This document shows positions 1 to 5,303 of a stretch of 6,992 nucleotides of DNA, piece by piece; position 1 is the stretch's first letter; every line of letters begins with the position of its first letter. The position numbers and the translations under genes are program-made. The stretch is taken from positions 1 to 6,992 of the forward strand of contig JAUUSS010000110.1 in the NCBI GenBank assembly GCA_030841765.1, written 5' to 3'. The notes beneath the pieces are model-generated. The model worked only from the letters and a program-made list of their open reading frames with translations, was not told the origin of the DNA and did no database searches. This DNA comes from Collinsella aerofaciens. Its GTDB lineage: Bacteria > Actinomycetota > Coriobacteriia > Coriobacteriales > Coriobacteriaceae.

Positions 1-66
1 TGGTTTCTGATGCGGCGCGCTGCGCGCCCCGCACAGGCTAAAGCCTCTAACAAAAGCGCGGCCTAA
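1..66 (+). CDS. Possible C-terminal end of a rightward gene (partial)
   Basis: Frame 1 is open from the left edge to a TAA at 64-66 and reads WFLMRRAARPAQAKASNKSA plus a final A. A hydrophobic WFLM followed by a basic, Ala/Lys-rich tail is what the cytoplasmic end of a membrane protein often looks like. The other two rightward frames stop at 8-10 and 39-41. The stop codon lies in the loop of a GC-rich stem-loop (56-76), a common arrangement at gene ends, and the frame would converge on ilvE. With only 22 codons visible, no family can be assigned and the frame may be open by chance. Confidence 0.35.
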   Translation, partial: WFLMRRAARPAQAKASNKSAA

Positions 67-76
67 AAGGCCGCGC
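56..76. terminator. Stem-loop terminator in the convergent spacer
   Basis: A perfect 8-bp GC-only stem (GCGCGGCC at 56-63, GGCCGCGC at 69-76) closes a TAAAA loop. Read leftward it is followed at once by TTTTGTTAG, so it resembles an intrinsic terminator for transcripts coming from ilvE. Read rightward the nearest T-run (TCTTT) begins four bases after the stem, so it could also end the gene whose stop lies in the loop. The shape and leftward T-run are seen in the sequence; the termination function is inferred. Confidence 0.6.
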
Positions 77-130
77 GCCATCTTTAATTCAGATCTATAT
101 TACCCGTAACGGCAGCGCCGAGGTAACGCA

Positions 131-255
131 GGCCCGAGGGCAACCTTCCTTTCCGGCGCACTCCGCAGGACGAAAGAACCTCCGCCGCACAAAGTGCGCA
201 GCGGAGGTTCTTTCATGTCCGAGGACGCGCCGGAAAGGAAGGTTGCCCTCGGGCC
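131..255. repeat. 125-bp nested inverted repeat downstream of ilvE
   Basis: The outer arms are a perfect 29-bp inverted repeat (131-159 against 227-255). Inside lie two unpaired 12-nt segments (160-171 and 215-226), then a perfect 14-bp stem (172-185 against 201-214) and a capping hairpin, CGCAC/GTGCG with an AAA loop (186-198). Each 12-nt segment contains its own small dyad (TCC-GCA-GGA at 162-170, GTCC-GA-GGAC at 217-226), so a folded strand could form a four-way cross. The 14-bp stem has AAAG on its left and CTTT on its right, as in bidirectional terminators. I see no coding sequence and no clear target-site duplication. It may be a terminator enlarged by duplication or a small foldback (MITE- or REP-like) element. 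The fold is certain at sequence level; its nature is not. Confidence 0.85.
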
Positions 256-271
256 GAACAGCTATGGCAGC

Positions 272-1324
272 TTACGCCACGGTGTAAACCCAGTTGTGCT
301 TATCCTCGACAGCACCAGACTGGATGCCGGTCAGAGTCTCGCGGAGCTTCTTCATCACAGGGCCGATCTCGGTGTAGCCAGCCGGGAAGGTCACGGTCTC
401 GTCGGCGCCGTAAACCTTGTTGTCAATCTCGCCAACCGGGGAGATGACGGCAGCGGTGCCGCACAGGCCGCACTCCACAAAGGTACCGGCCTTGACCTCG
501 GCCCACTCGACGGGACGCTGGTCAACGGTCATGCCCAGGTCCTGAGCAACCTGAACGAGCGAACGACGGGTGATAGAGGGCAGGATGGAGTCGGTGTGCG
601 ACTGCGGAACGACGAGCGTGCCATCCTCTTTCACGAACAGGACATTGGCGCCACCGGTCTCCTCGACATAGGTGCGGGACTCGGAGTCGAGATACAGGTT
701 CTCGGCATAGCCCTCGCGATGGGCCTCCATCGTGGGCTTAAGGGACATGGCGTAGTTCAGGCCGGCCTTGATGTTGCCGGTGCCGTGCGGTGCGGCACGG
801 TCATACTCGGAAACGCGCAGCTTGACGGGCTTGAGGCCACCCTTAAAGTACGGACCGACCGGGGTCACGAGGATGCGGAACGTGTACTCAGGAGCGGGAG
901 CCACGCCGATCACGTCACCGGAACCGATCATAAACGGACGCACGTACAGGGTCGCGCCGGAGCCGAAGGGCGGAACCCAGGCGGCGTTGGCAGAGACGAC
1001 CTGCTTGACGGCCTCAACGAACTTGTCCTTGGGGAACGGTGGCATCTCGAGACGCTGGGCAGAGTTGTACATACGCTCGGCGTTCATGTCGGGACGGAAG
1101 CAGACGATGCTGCCGTCCTCGGCGGTGTAGGCCTTCAGGCCCTCAAAGACCTCCTGACAGTAATGGAAGATGCCGCCGCACTCGGAGACATGCAGGGTGT
1201 GGTCGGTGGTCAGGCCGCCCTCGTCCCACTCGCCATCCTTCCAATGAGCCTCGTAGCTGTAATCGGTCTTCATGTAGCCAAAGCCGAGGCTACCCCAATC
1301 GATATCCTTCTTCTCGACAGTCAT
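272..1324 (-). CDS. ilvE: Branched-chain amino-acid aminotransferase
   Basis: This is a fold-type IV PLP enzyme that transfers the amino group between glutamate and the 2-oxo acids of leucine, isoleucine and valine. It acts in the cytoplasm, in the last step of their synthesis and the first of their breakdown. The protein has 350 residues, usual for the longer bacterial/eukaryotic-like BCAT subfamily. The N-terminal part has the family segment around HYCQEVFEGLKAY (54-66). The catalytic Lys is K186 in GTGNIKAGLNYA, EETGGANVLF (221-230) is the cofactor-pocket strand, and CGTAAVISPVGE (288-299) is the phosphate/substrate loop. The reading frame is open further upstream to 1474, but those residues are Arg-rich and unlike the family. 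The ATG at 1324 has AAGGAG six bases before it and begins the conserved part, so I chose it. The gene appears monocistronic, with a terminator of the preceding gene upstream and the nested palindrome 17 bases after the stop. Residues C285 and C288 form a CxxC just before GTAA. Identification is secure; exact substrate preference is inferred from the family. Confidence 0.96.
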   Translation of the reverse strand: MTVEKKDIDWGSLGFGYMKTDYSYEAHWKDGEWDEGGLTTDHTLHVSECGGIFHYCQEVFEGLKAYTAEDGSIVCFRPDMNAERMYNSAQRLEMPPFPKDKFVEAVKQVVSANAAWVPPFGSGATLYVRPFMIGSGDVIGVAPAPEYTFRILVTPVGPYFKGGLKPVKLRVSEYDRAAPHGTGNIKAGLNYAMSLKPTMEAHREGYAENLYLDSESRTYVEETGGANVLFVKEDGTLVVPQSHTDSILPSITRRSLVQVAQDLGMTVDQRPVEWAEVKAGTFVECGLCGTAAVISPVGEIDNKVYGADETVTFPAGYTEIGPVMKKLRETLTGIQSGAVEDKHNWVYTVA

Positions 1325-1470
1325 ATGTCGCTCCTTACATACACAGTTGCATACTCGCGAACCCGCACGCAAGGACCGAGGCCGACCGCGTCGCAACGTC
1401 GCACGCCCGGAGCGTAGAGCCGGACGGGACACGCGAGCAGCATCAAAGCCGATGGCACGTCGATTCGCAT
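1321..1470 (-). CDS. Possible upstream ORF (49 codons) overlapping the ilvE start
   Basis: On the minus strand an ATG at 1470 opens a 49-codon frame. Its TGA (1323-1321) overlaps the ilvE start as ATGA, the classic arrangement for translational coupling. The peptide begins MRIDVPSALMLLACPVRLYA and is moderately rich in Val and Leu, without the run of consecutive Leu/Ile/Val codons of classical leaders. A TACAAT hexamer at 1483-1478 would place a transcript start at about 1471, nearly at this ATG, so any mRNA would be almost leaderless. No Shine-Dalgarno site is visible. The region is GC-rich and a second frame is also open across it, so chance is a real alternative. Confidence 0.25.
   Translation of the reverse strand: MRIDVPSALMLLACPVRLYAPGVRRCDAVGLGPCVRVREYATVYVRSDI
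1331..1336 (-). promoter_or_regulatory. Ribosome binding site of ilvE
   Basis: On the minus strand AAGGAG lies six bases before the ATG at 1324. It decides this start over the in-frame upstream codons reaching 1474, none of which begins the conserved protein. Confidence 0.85.
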
Positions 1471-1477
1471 GCACGAG

Positions 1478-1530
1478 ATTGTACTCCGCACGCGCGTCGG
1501 ATAAAACGTTTTTCTTTAACTAACTAAAGT
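1478..1530 (-). promoter_or_regulatory. Candidate ilvE promoter region
   Basis: Read on the minus strand, TACAAT (1483-1478) is one mismatch from the consensus -10. The -35 region at about 1501-1506 reads TTTTAT and is weak. It is preceded by a strongly AT-rich stretch (1501-1540) that stands out from the GC-rich surroundings and could act as an UP element. That stretch also contains a short dyad, CTTTA (1514-1518) and TAAAG (1525-1529). This would give ilvE a leader of about 147 nt. I see no T-box or riboswitch hallmarks in that leader. The promoter is inferred from position and motif only. Confidence 0.4.
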
Positions 1531-1552
1531 ATTTTCATTTGACCGAAGCAAA

Positions 1553-1584
1553 GAGGCCCGCCACCACAAGCGGTGACGGGCCTC
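1553..1584 (-). terminator. Terminator of the DedA-family gene
   Basis: A 13-bp stem (1553-1565 against 1572-1584, one G-U wobble in the leftward transcript) closes a six-base loop. It begins 28 bases after the stop at 1613. Leftward it is followed by TTTGCTTC, a modest U-tract. It separates the DedA gene from ilvE, so the two leftward genes are probably not one operon. Confidence 0.75.
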
Positions 1585-1612
1585 AACTGCACGGTTTGCG
1601 CGCTGACTCGAG

Positions 1613-2260
1613 CTACGCGTTCTTTTTGCCCAGCTTAGCCTTAACCAGACCGACCACGGTCGGGATGATCGACACGGCAACGATGCCGACGATCAGCAGC
1701 TCAAAGTGCTCCTGCACAAAGGGGATGCCGCCAAAGAAGTAGCCCAGCAGCGTAAAGAGCGTTGACCAGGTAATGCCGCCCAGCACGTTAAAGATAACGA
1801 AGTTACGCCAGTGCATGCCGCCCATGCCGGCGATAAAGGGCACAAAGGTGCGGATAAACGGGAAGAAACGGCCCAGGAAAATAGCCAGGTGGCCCCACTT
1901 GTCCAAGAAGTCCTCGGACTTTTTAATGCGCTCGGGCGTCATGGCCTTGACCTTGCCCGAAGCGATGATCTTTTTGCCAAAGAAGTGACCGATCATAAAG
2001 TTGCACTGATCGCCCAAAATGGCAGCGGCCCATGCGGTGGCCAGAAGCGCCACAATGTTAAAGCCGCCATTGTGGGCAAAGAAACCCGAGGCGAACAGCA
2101 GCGAATCACCGGGAAGGAATGGGAAGAACACCACGCCCGTCTCGATAAAGATGATCAGGAACACGCAGCCGTAGGCCATAAGCGGGCCGGCGGCGATCCA
2201 GCTGGCGATCGCGGTGCGCGGGTCCTTAAGCAGCTCGGCAATAAAATTGATGAAACCCAT
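1613..2260 (-). CDS. DedA-family membrane protein (VTT/SNARE-associated domain)
   Basis: A 215-residue polytopic inner-membrane protein of the DedA family (PF09335), close to the length of E. coli YqjA and YghB (about 220). Family members support envelope integrity and proton-motive-force-dependent tolerance of pH and cationic compounds. Several are implicated in recycling undecaprenyl phosphate or phospholipids across the membrane. The signature segments are intact: IETGVVFFPFLPGDSLLF (39-56) with acidic E40 and D52, and GRFFPFIRTFVPFIAGM (130-146) with R131 and R137. These correspond to the E39, D51, R130 and R136 described as essential in YqjA. Hydrophobic segments lie at roughly 24-48, 67-90, 125-147, 155-178 and 187-206, and the tail is Lys-rich (KAKLGKKNA). 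I chose the ATG at 2260 because GAGAGG lies nine bases upstream and the conserved protein starts there. The frame stays open to 2344, but that part is unlike the family. The exact transported lipid or ion is not shown by sequence. Confidence 0.93.
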   Translation of the reverse strand: MGFINFIAELLKDPRTAIASWIAAGPLMAYGCVFLIIFIETGVVFFPFLPGDSLLFASGFFAHNGGFNIVALLATAWAAAILGDQCNFMIGHFFGKKIIASGKVKAMTPERIKKSEDFLDKWGHLAIFLGRFFPFIRTFVPFIAGMGGMHWRNFVIFNVLGGITWSTLFTLLGYFFGGIPFVQEHFELLIVGIVAVSIIPTVVGLVKAKLGKKNA

Positions 2261-2269
2261 GAAGTAAAA

Positions 2270-2275
2270 CCTCTC
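2270..2275 (-). promoter_or_regulatory. Ribosome binding site of the DedA-family gene
   Basis: Minus-strand GAGAGG lies nine bases before the ATG at 2260. It supports this start rather than the longer in-frame opening to 2344. Confidence 0.65.
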
Positions 2276-2306
2276 AGTTGTGGGCGCGGATACGTCCAAG
2301 TTGACC

Positions 2307-2338
2307 AGTATACGGTTGCGGTGCCCCCTCGTGCGCAA
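2307..2338 (-). promoter_or_regulatory. Candidate promoter of the DedA-family gene
   Basis: On the minus strand TATACT (2312-2307) matches five of six -10 bases and would start transcription about 40 nt before the start codon. A TTGCGC at 2338-2333 resembles a -35, but the 20-bp spacing is too long to be convincing. The -10 is the only solid part. Confidence 0.35.
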
Positions 2339-2413
2339 CCCCACAAAAGCATGACTCCATTACCAGCAAGTTTGCATAACTGACACCTGTCGCGCAATGC
2401 CGCCAAGATTGTC

Positions 2414-2442
2414 CTTCCTAATCCCTAGCGAATCGCTATACT
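2414..2442 (+). promoter_or_regulatory. Candidate cysE promoter with internal palindrome
   Basis: TATACT at 2437-2442 is a good -10, placing the transcript start near 2449 and giving a leader of about 35 nt before the GTG. The -35 (TTCCTA at 2415-2420, 16-bp spacing) is weak, which is common at regulated promoters. A perfect 13-bp palindrome, TAGCGAATCGCTA (2426-2438), sits in the spacer and overlaps the first two -10 bases. GAATCGC recurs at 2448-2454 around the expected start point. This is the geometry of a repressor operator; the regulator is unknown. Confidence 0.5.
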
Positions 2443-2470
2443 TTATTGAATCGCATTGCCATGGCGCTAA

Positions 2471-2476
2471 GGGAGG
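2471..2476 (+). promoter_or_regulatory. Ribosome binding site of cysE
   Basis: GGGAGG ends seven bases before the GTG at 2484. It fixes the start, since the in-frame ATG at 2397 lies upstream of the promoter and would add 29 residues unlike the family. Confidence 0.85.
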
Positions 2477-2483
2477 GCGGCCG

Positions 2484-3188
2484 GTGAGCTTTATCAATAC
2501 CATTCGCGAGGACATCAAGACCGTCCAAGCGCAGGACCCCGCCGCGCAAAACGGTCTGGTCATCTTCCTTTCCTATCCTGGCCTGCACGCCAAGTGGAAC
2601 CACGTGCCCGAGCACTGGCTCTGGGAGCACGGCCATCGCTCGCTCGCCCGCGTGCTCTCACAAATCACCCGCCACATCACCGGCGTCGAGATTCATCCCG
2701 CCGCACAGATCGGCAAGCATTTCTTTATCGACCACGCCATGGGCGTCGTCATCGGCGAGACCACCATTGTGGGCGACAACTGTGTGCTCTACCAGGGCGT
2801 CACGCTCGGCGGCACCGGCAACGAAACCGGCAAGCGCCACCCCACCCTGGGCAACAACGTCACCGTGGGCACAGGCGCCAAGGTGCTCGGCAACATTCGC
2901 ATCGGCAACAACGTCAAGATCGGCGGCAATTCGGTCGTCGTCAAGGACGTACCCGACAACTGCACCGTCGTGGGCGTGCCGGGACGCATCATCAAGCGCA
3001 ACGGCTGCCGTGTGTTCGAGGAGAGTTTCGACGCCAAGCAGCATCGCGAGTACATGCCCGATGACGCCGCCGAGCAGTCCGCCCTCAACCGCCAGGGTAT
3101 CACCGAGAATGCCCGCCGCGTCAAAGAACTCGAGCGAGAGGTGGCCGAGCTCAAGGCCCTCGTCGCCAAGCTCGCGGACGAACGCTAG
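2484..3188 (+). CDS. cysE: Serine O-acetyltransferase
   Basis: This enzyme transfers acetyl from acetyl-CoA to L-serine, giving O-acetylserine, the committed precursor of cysteine. It is cytoplasmic and normally forms trimers or dimers of trimers. The protein has 234 residues from a GTG start chosen by its ribosome binding site. It is a short-form SAT, lacking much of the N-terminal helical domain of the E. coli enzyme. A helical region (about 1-65) is followed by a left-handed beta-helix of hexapeptide repeats (about 66-170). E69 sits where E. coli has catalytic Asp143. H84 in IDHAMGVVIGET matches the catalytic His158, and H119 in GKRHPTLG matches His193. The loop GVTLGGTGNETGKRHP (105-120) is the usual substrate/CoA loop. 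Residues 206-234 form an added coiled coil with Val/Leu at heptad positions 213, 216, 220, 223, 227 and 230. The C-terminus is ADER, not the terminal Ile that docks into CysK. cysK is not adjacent. Identification is secure. Confidence 0.96.
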   Translation: MSFINTIREDIKTVQAQDPAAQNGLVIFLSYPGLHAKWNHVPEHWLWEHGHRSLARVLSQITRHITGVEIHPAAQIGKHFFIDHAMGVVIGETTIVGDNCVLYQGVTLGGTGNETGKRHPTLGNNVTVGTGAKVLGNIRIGNNVKIGGNSVVVKDVPDNCTVVGVPGRIIKRNGCRVFEESFDAKQHREYMPDDAAEQSALNRQGITENARRVKELEREVAELKALVAKLADER

Positions 3189-3206
3189 GGCTGCGAACGG
3201 CACAAG

Positions 3207-3278
3207 CCCGCATCAACACAAGAAGGCGCGCCAGGGAATTCATCCCCGGCGTGCCTTTGCGTTGATGCGACATGCGGG
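3207..3278. repeat. Composite palindrome between convergent genes
   Basis: An outer perfect 9-bp stem (CGCATCAAC at 3209-3217, GTTGATGCG at 3261-3269) encloses the terminator stem at 3223-3257. An alternative outer pairing exists between CCCGCAT (3207-3213) and ATGCGGG (3272-3278), so two folds compete for the left arm. All arms are visible in the sequence; any role beyond termination is inferred. Confidence 0.7.
3223..3257. terminator. Bidirectional terminator between cysE and the ABC operon
   Basis: A 15-bp stem (3223-3237 against 3243-3257), with one G-U wobble and one mismatch, closes a five-base loop. Rightward it ends in CTTTGCGTT and serves cysE, beginning 34 bases after its stop. Leftward it is followed by CTTCTTGTGTT and can end the ABC operon. 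The T-tracts are short, so efficiency is uncertain. Confidence 0.7.
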
Positions 3279-3286
3279 ACTGTCCC
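3276..3286. repeat. GGGACTGTCCC palindrome after the ABC operon stop
   Basis: A perfect 11-bp dyad followed by TTTGTCAC lies nine bases beyond the stop of the 3296-5302 gene. On the minus strand it reads GTGACAAAGGGACAGTCCC. As RNA only a 4-bp stem with a CTG loop would form, so it looks more like a dispersed-repeat or protein-binding motif than a terminator. Whether it recurs in the genome cannot be seen here. Confidence 0.5.
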
Positions 3287-3295
3287 TTTGTCACA

Positions 3296-5302
3296 TTATG
3301 CGAACTGACTCAGATAGAGGTCGGCATAAGCGCCCTCGGCAGCCAGCAGCTCCTTATGCGTGCCCTGCTCGATAATGTTGCCGTGATCCATGACCAAGAT
3401 CAGGTCGGCGTCCACGATCGTCGACAGGCGATGCGCGATCACAAAGCTGGTGCGCCCGCGCATAAGCGCATCCATGGCGCGGCCGATGGCAAGCTCGGTG
3501 CGCGTGTCCACGCTCGACGTCGCCTCGTCCAGGATGAGAATCGCCGGGTTGTTGAGCAGCACGCGTGCGATGGTCAGCAGCTGACGCTGGCCCTGGCTGA
3601 TGCTTTCGGCATCGTTGGCCACGCGCGTGTCGTAGCCCTGCGGCATGGTACGTACAAAGAAGTCGACCTGCGCGGCGCGTGCGGCCGCCACGATCTCATC
3701 GTGCGTCGCCTCGGGGCAGCCGTAGGCGATGTTCTCGGCAATCGTGCCGTCGAACAGCCAGGCGTCTTGCAGCACCATGCCAAACTGCTGACGCAGCTCG
3801 CCGCGATCCATGCGGCTCGTATCCACACCGTCGAGCGTAATGCGGCCACCGTCGATCTCGTAAAAGCGCATGAGCAGGTTGATGAGCGTCGTCTTGCCTG
3901 CGCCCGTGGTTCCCACCACGGCAATCTTCTGGCCCGGCTCGGCGGTAAACGACACGTCGCGCATAAGTGGCTTGTCGGGCGAATAACCAAAGCGCACGTG
4001 CTCAAAGGAGACACGGCCCTCTACGCGACCCGGCAGCTTGGCGGCCTCCCCCGGCAGCGGATCAGCCTCCATCTCGGGCTCATCAAGCAGGTCGAACACG
4101 CGCTCCGCACTCGCCAGCGCGCTCTGCAGCGAGTTAAAGGTAAACGACAACTGCGTCATGGGCTCGGACGCCTCGTAGATAAACTGGAAGAACGCCTGGA
4201 ACACGCCGACGGTCATGTAACCGGCGACCAGCATGCTGCTGCCCACGAGCGCAATAACGATCTGCGCCAAACGGCCGATAAAGCGCACCGCGGGGCCGAC
4301 AGCATTGATCATAAAGTCGGCCTTGGTGCTCACACGAGCCAGTTCCTTCGAAGCCTCGTGCACCTCAGCGGAGCTCTGACGTTCGCGGTTAAACGCGCGG
4401 ATCACCAGACGGCCCGAATAGCCTTCCTCGACCGCACTCGTAATCTTGGACACCCACTCCTGGCGCTCGCCCGTCACATCGTGTGTGCGGCGCGAGACGA
4501 CCTTCGTCACCAGCAGCGACAGTGCCGTAAAGAACAGAAAGACGAGCGTAAGCTGCACGCTGAACACGAACATCACGCTCACAGCACCAACAACCGTGCC
4601 GATCGACACGAGCAGCTGCAGCAATCCGCGCTGCATGCTCTCGGACATCTTGTCCAGGTCGTTGGTCGCGCGGCTGACGACCTCACCGGGACGATGCGCG
4701 TCAAAGAAGGCAAGCGGCAGACGGTTGAGCTTTTGTGCGATGCGGTTGCGCAGGCGCAGGTTGAGGCGTTCGGCCACGCTCGACATCAAAAAGCTCTGGA
4801 GCGCGTAGAACGAAGCGGCGGCCGTCCAAATCAAAAAGTAGATGAAGATAGTCCTGCCGCAGTTCTCCCAGGTGATGCTGAAGGTGGCGTTGTTGACAAA
4901 CGCTACCTGAATGTGGCCCCACAGCTCATCGATCACACGGGCGCTATATGCCGGCGCAGCGGTGTTAAAGATGGCGTAGAACACAATGCTCGCGAACACG
5001 ATATAGAAGCGCCAATGATCGCCGGCAGCCTCGCTCCACAGGCGGCGCACCGTCGCCCAGGTGTCGCGGGGTTTCTCGTCCTCGTCCTCGTCGTCCACAT
5101 CGCGCATGCGCTCTGCCTCGGCGCGGGCGCGCTCGTCCTCGGCGCGCTCGTTTTCCTCGTAGAGCGCTTGGCGGCGAGCCTCGCGCTCGGCTGCAGCCTT
5201 GGCGGCGTCATCCAGCTCGATCGACGCGGCAGCCGTTTCCTCGACCAGTCCCGCGGCAGCGGCGTCATCAACGCCGCCCTGCTTCTTGAGCTCCTCGGTC
5301 AT
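3296..5302 (-). CDS. Heterodimeric ABC exporter subunit, TM288/YheH-like half
   Basis: A 668-residue half-transporter with a six-helix exporter domain fused to an ATPase; it should pair with the product of the gene ending one base upstream. Residues 1-80 are an unusual charged cytoplasmic extension: a predicted helix rich in Ala, Glu and Arg (about 31-67), then the acidic stretch DVDDEDEDEKPRD (68-80). The membrane domain spans about 95-385, with a coupling segment FFDAHRPGEVVSRATND (199-215). The ATPase has Walker A GTTGAGKT (464-471, K470), Q-loop Q512, signature SQGQ (569-572, replacing SGGQ), Walker B ILILDEATS with D592 and catalytic E593, and H-loop H624. The canonical Glu and His with a degenerate signature are typical of the TM288/YheH/LmrD side of heterodimeric exporters. 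The ATG at 5302 is fixed by AAGGGAGG eight bases upstream. Related pairs export drugs or peptides. No peptidase domain is present and the substrate cannot be read from sequence. Confidence 0.93.
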   Translation of the reverse strand: MTEELKKQGGVDDAAAAGLVEETAAASIELDDAAKAAAEREARRQALYEENERAEDERARAEAERMRDVDDEDEDEKPRDTWATVRRLWSEAAGDHWRFYIVFASIVFYAIFNTAAPAYSARVIDELWGHIQVAFVNNATFSITWENCGRTIFIYFLIWTAAASFYALQSFLMSSVAERLNLRLRNRIAQKLNRLPLAFFDAHRPGEVVSRATNDLDKMSESMQRGLLQLLVSIGTVVGAVSVMFVFSVQLTLVFLFFTALSLLVTKVVSRRTHDVTGERQEWVSKITSAVEEGYSGRLVIRAFNRERQSSAEVHEASKELARVSTKADFMINAVGPAVRFIGRLAQIVIALVGSSMLVAGYMTVGVFQAFFQFIYEASEPMTQLSFTFNSLQSALASAERVFDLLDEPEMEADPLPGEAAKLPGRVEGRVSFEHVRFGYSPDKPLMRDVSFTAEPGQKIAVVGTTGAGKTTLINLLMRFYEIDGGRITLDGVDTSRMDRGELRQQFGMVLQDAWLFDGTIAENIAYGCPEATHDEIVAAARAAQVDFFVRTMPQGYDTRVANDAESISQGQRQLLTIARVLLNNPAILILDEATSSVDTRTELAIGRAMDALMRGRTSFVIAHRLSTIVDADLILVMDHGNIIEQGTHKELLAAEGAYADLYLSQFA

Positions 5303-5303
5303 G

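Noticed and set aside
194..1417. 407-codon rightward frame opposite ilvE
   Set aside because: It is again in exact antisense register with a clear enzyme gene, starts inside the nested palindrome and has no plausible domain, so it is a shadow of codon bias.
1325..1474. In-frame N-terminal extension of IlvE by 50 residues
   Set aside because: The extra residues are Arg-rich, not family-like, and would start upstream of or at the likely transcript start. AAGGAG points to the ATG at 1324.
1325..1552. T-box or amino-acid riboswitch before ilvE
   Set aside because: I looked for T-box anti-terminator features and a leader terminator pair and found none. The stem-loop at 1553-1584 sits right behind the DedA gene and is its terminator.
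1539..1742. 67-codon rightward frame across the DedA terminator
   Set aside because: It covers a terminator stem and the antisense of the DedA C-terminus, with no ribosome binding site or recognisable product.
2382..2391. GACACCTGTC dyad in the divergent spacer
   Set aside because: The arms are only four bases, with no second copy and no clear relation to either promoter, so it could easily be chance.
2397..2483. ATG at 2397 as the cysE start
   Set aside because: It lies upstream of the promoter -10 and lacks a ribosome binding site; the GTG at 2484 has a strong one and starts the family-like sequence.
2658..3203. 181-codon leftward frame opposite cysE
   Set aside because: It is antisense in codon register to cysE, whose product is unmistakable; the frame has no ribosome binding site or family resemblance.
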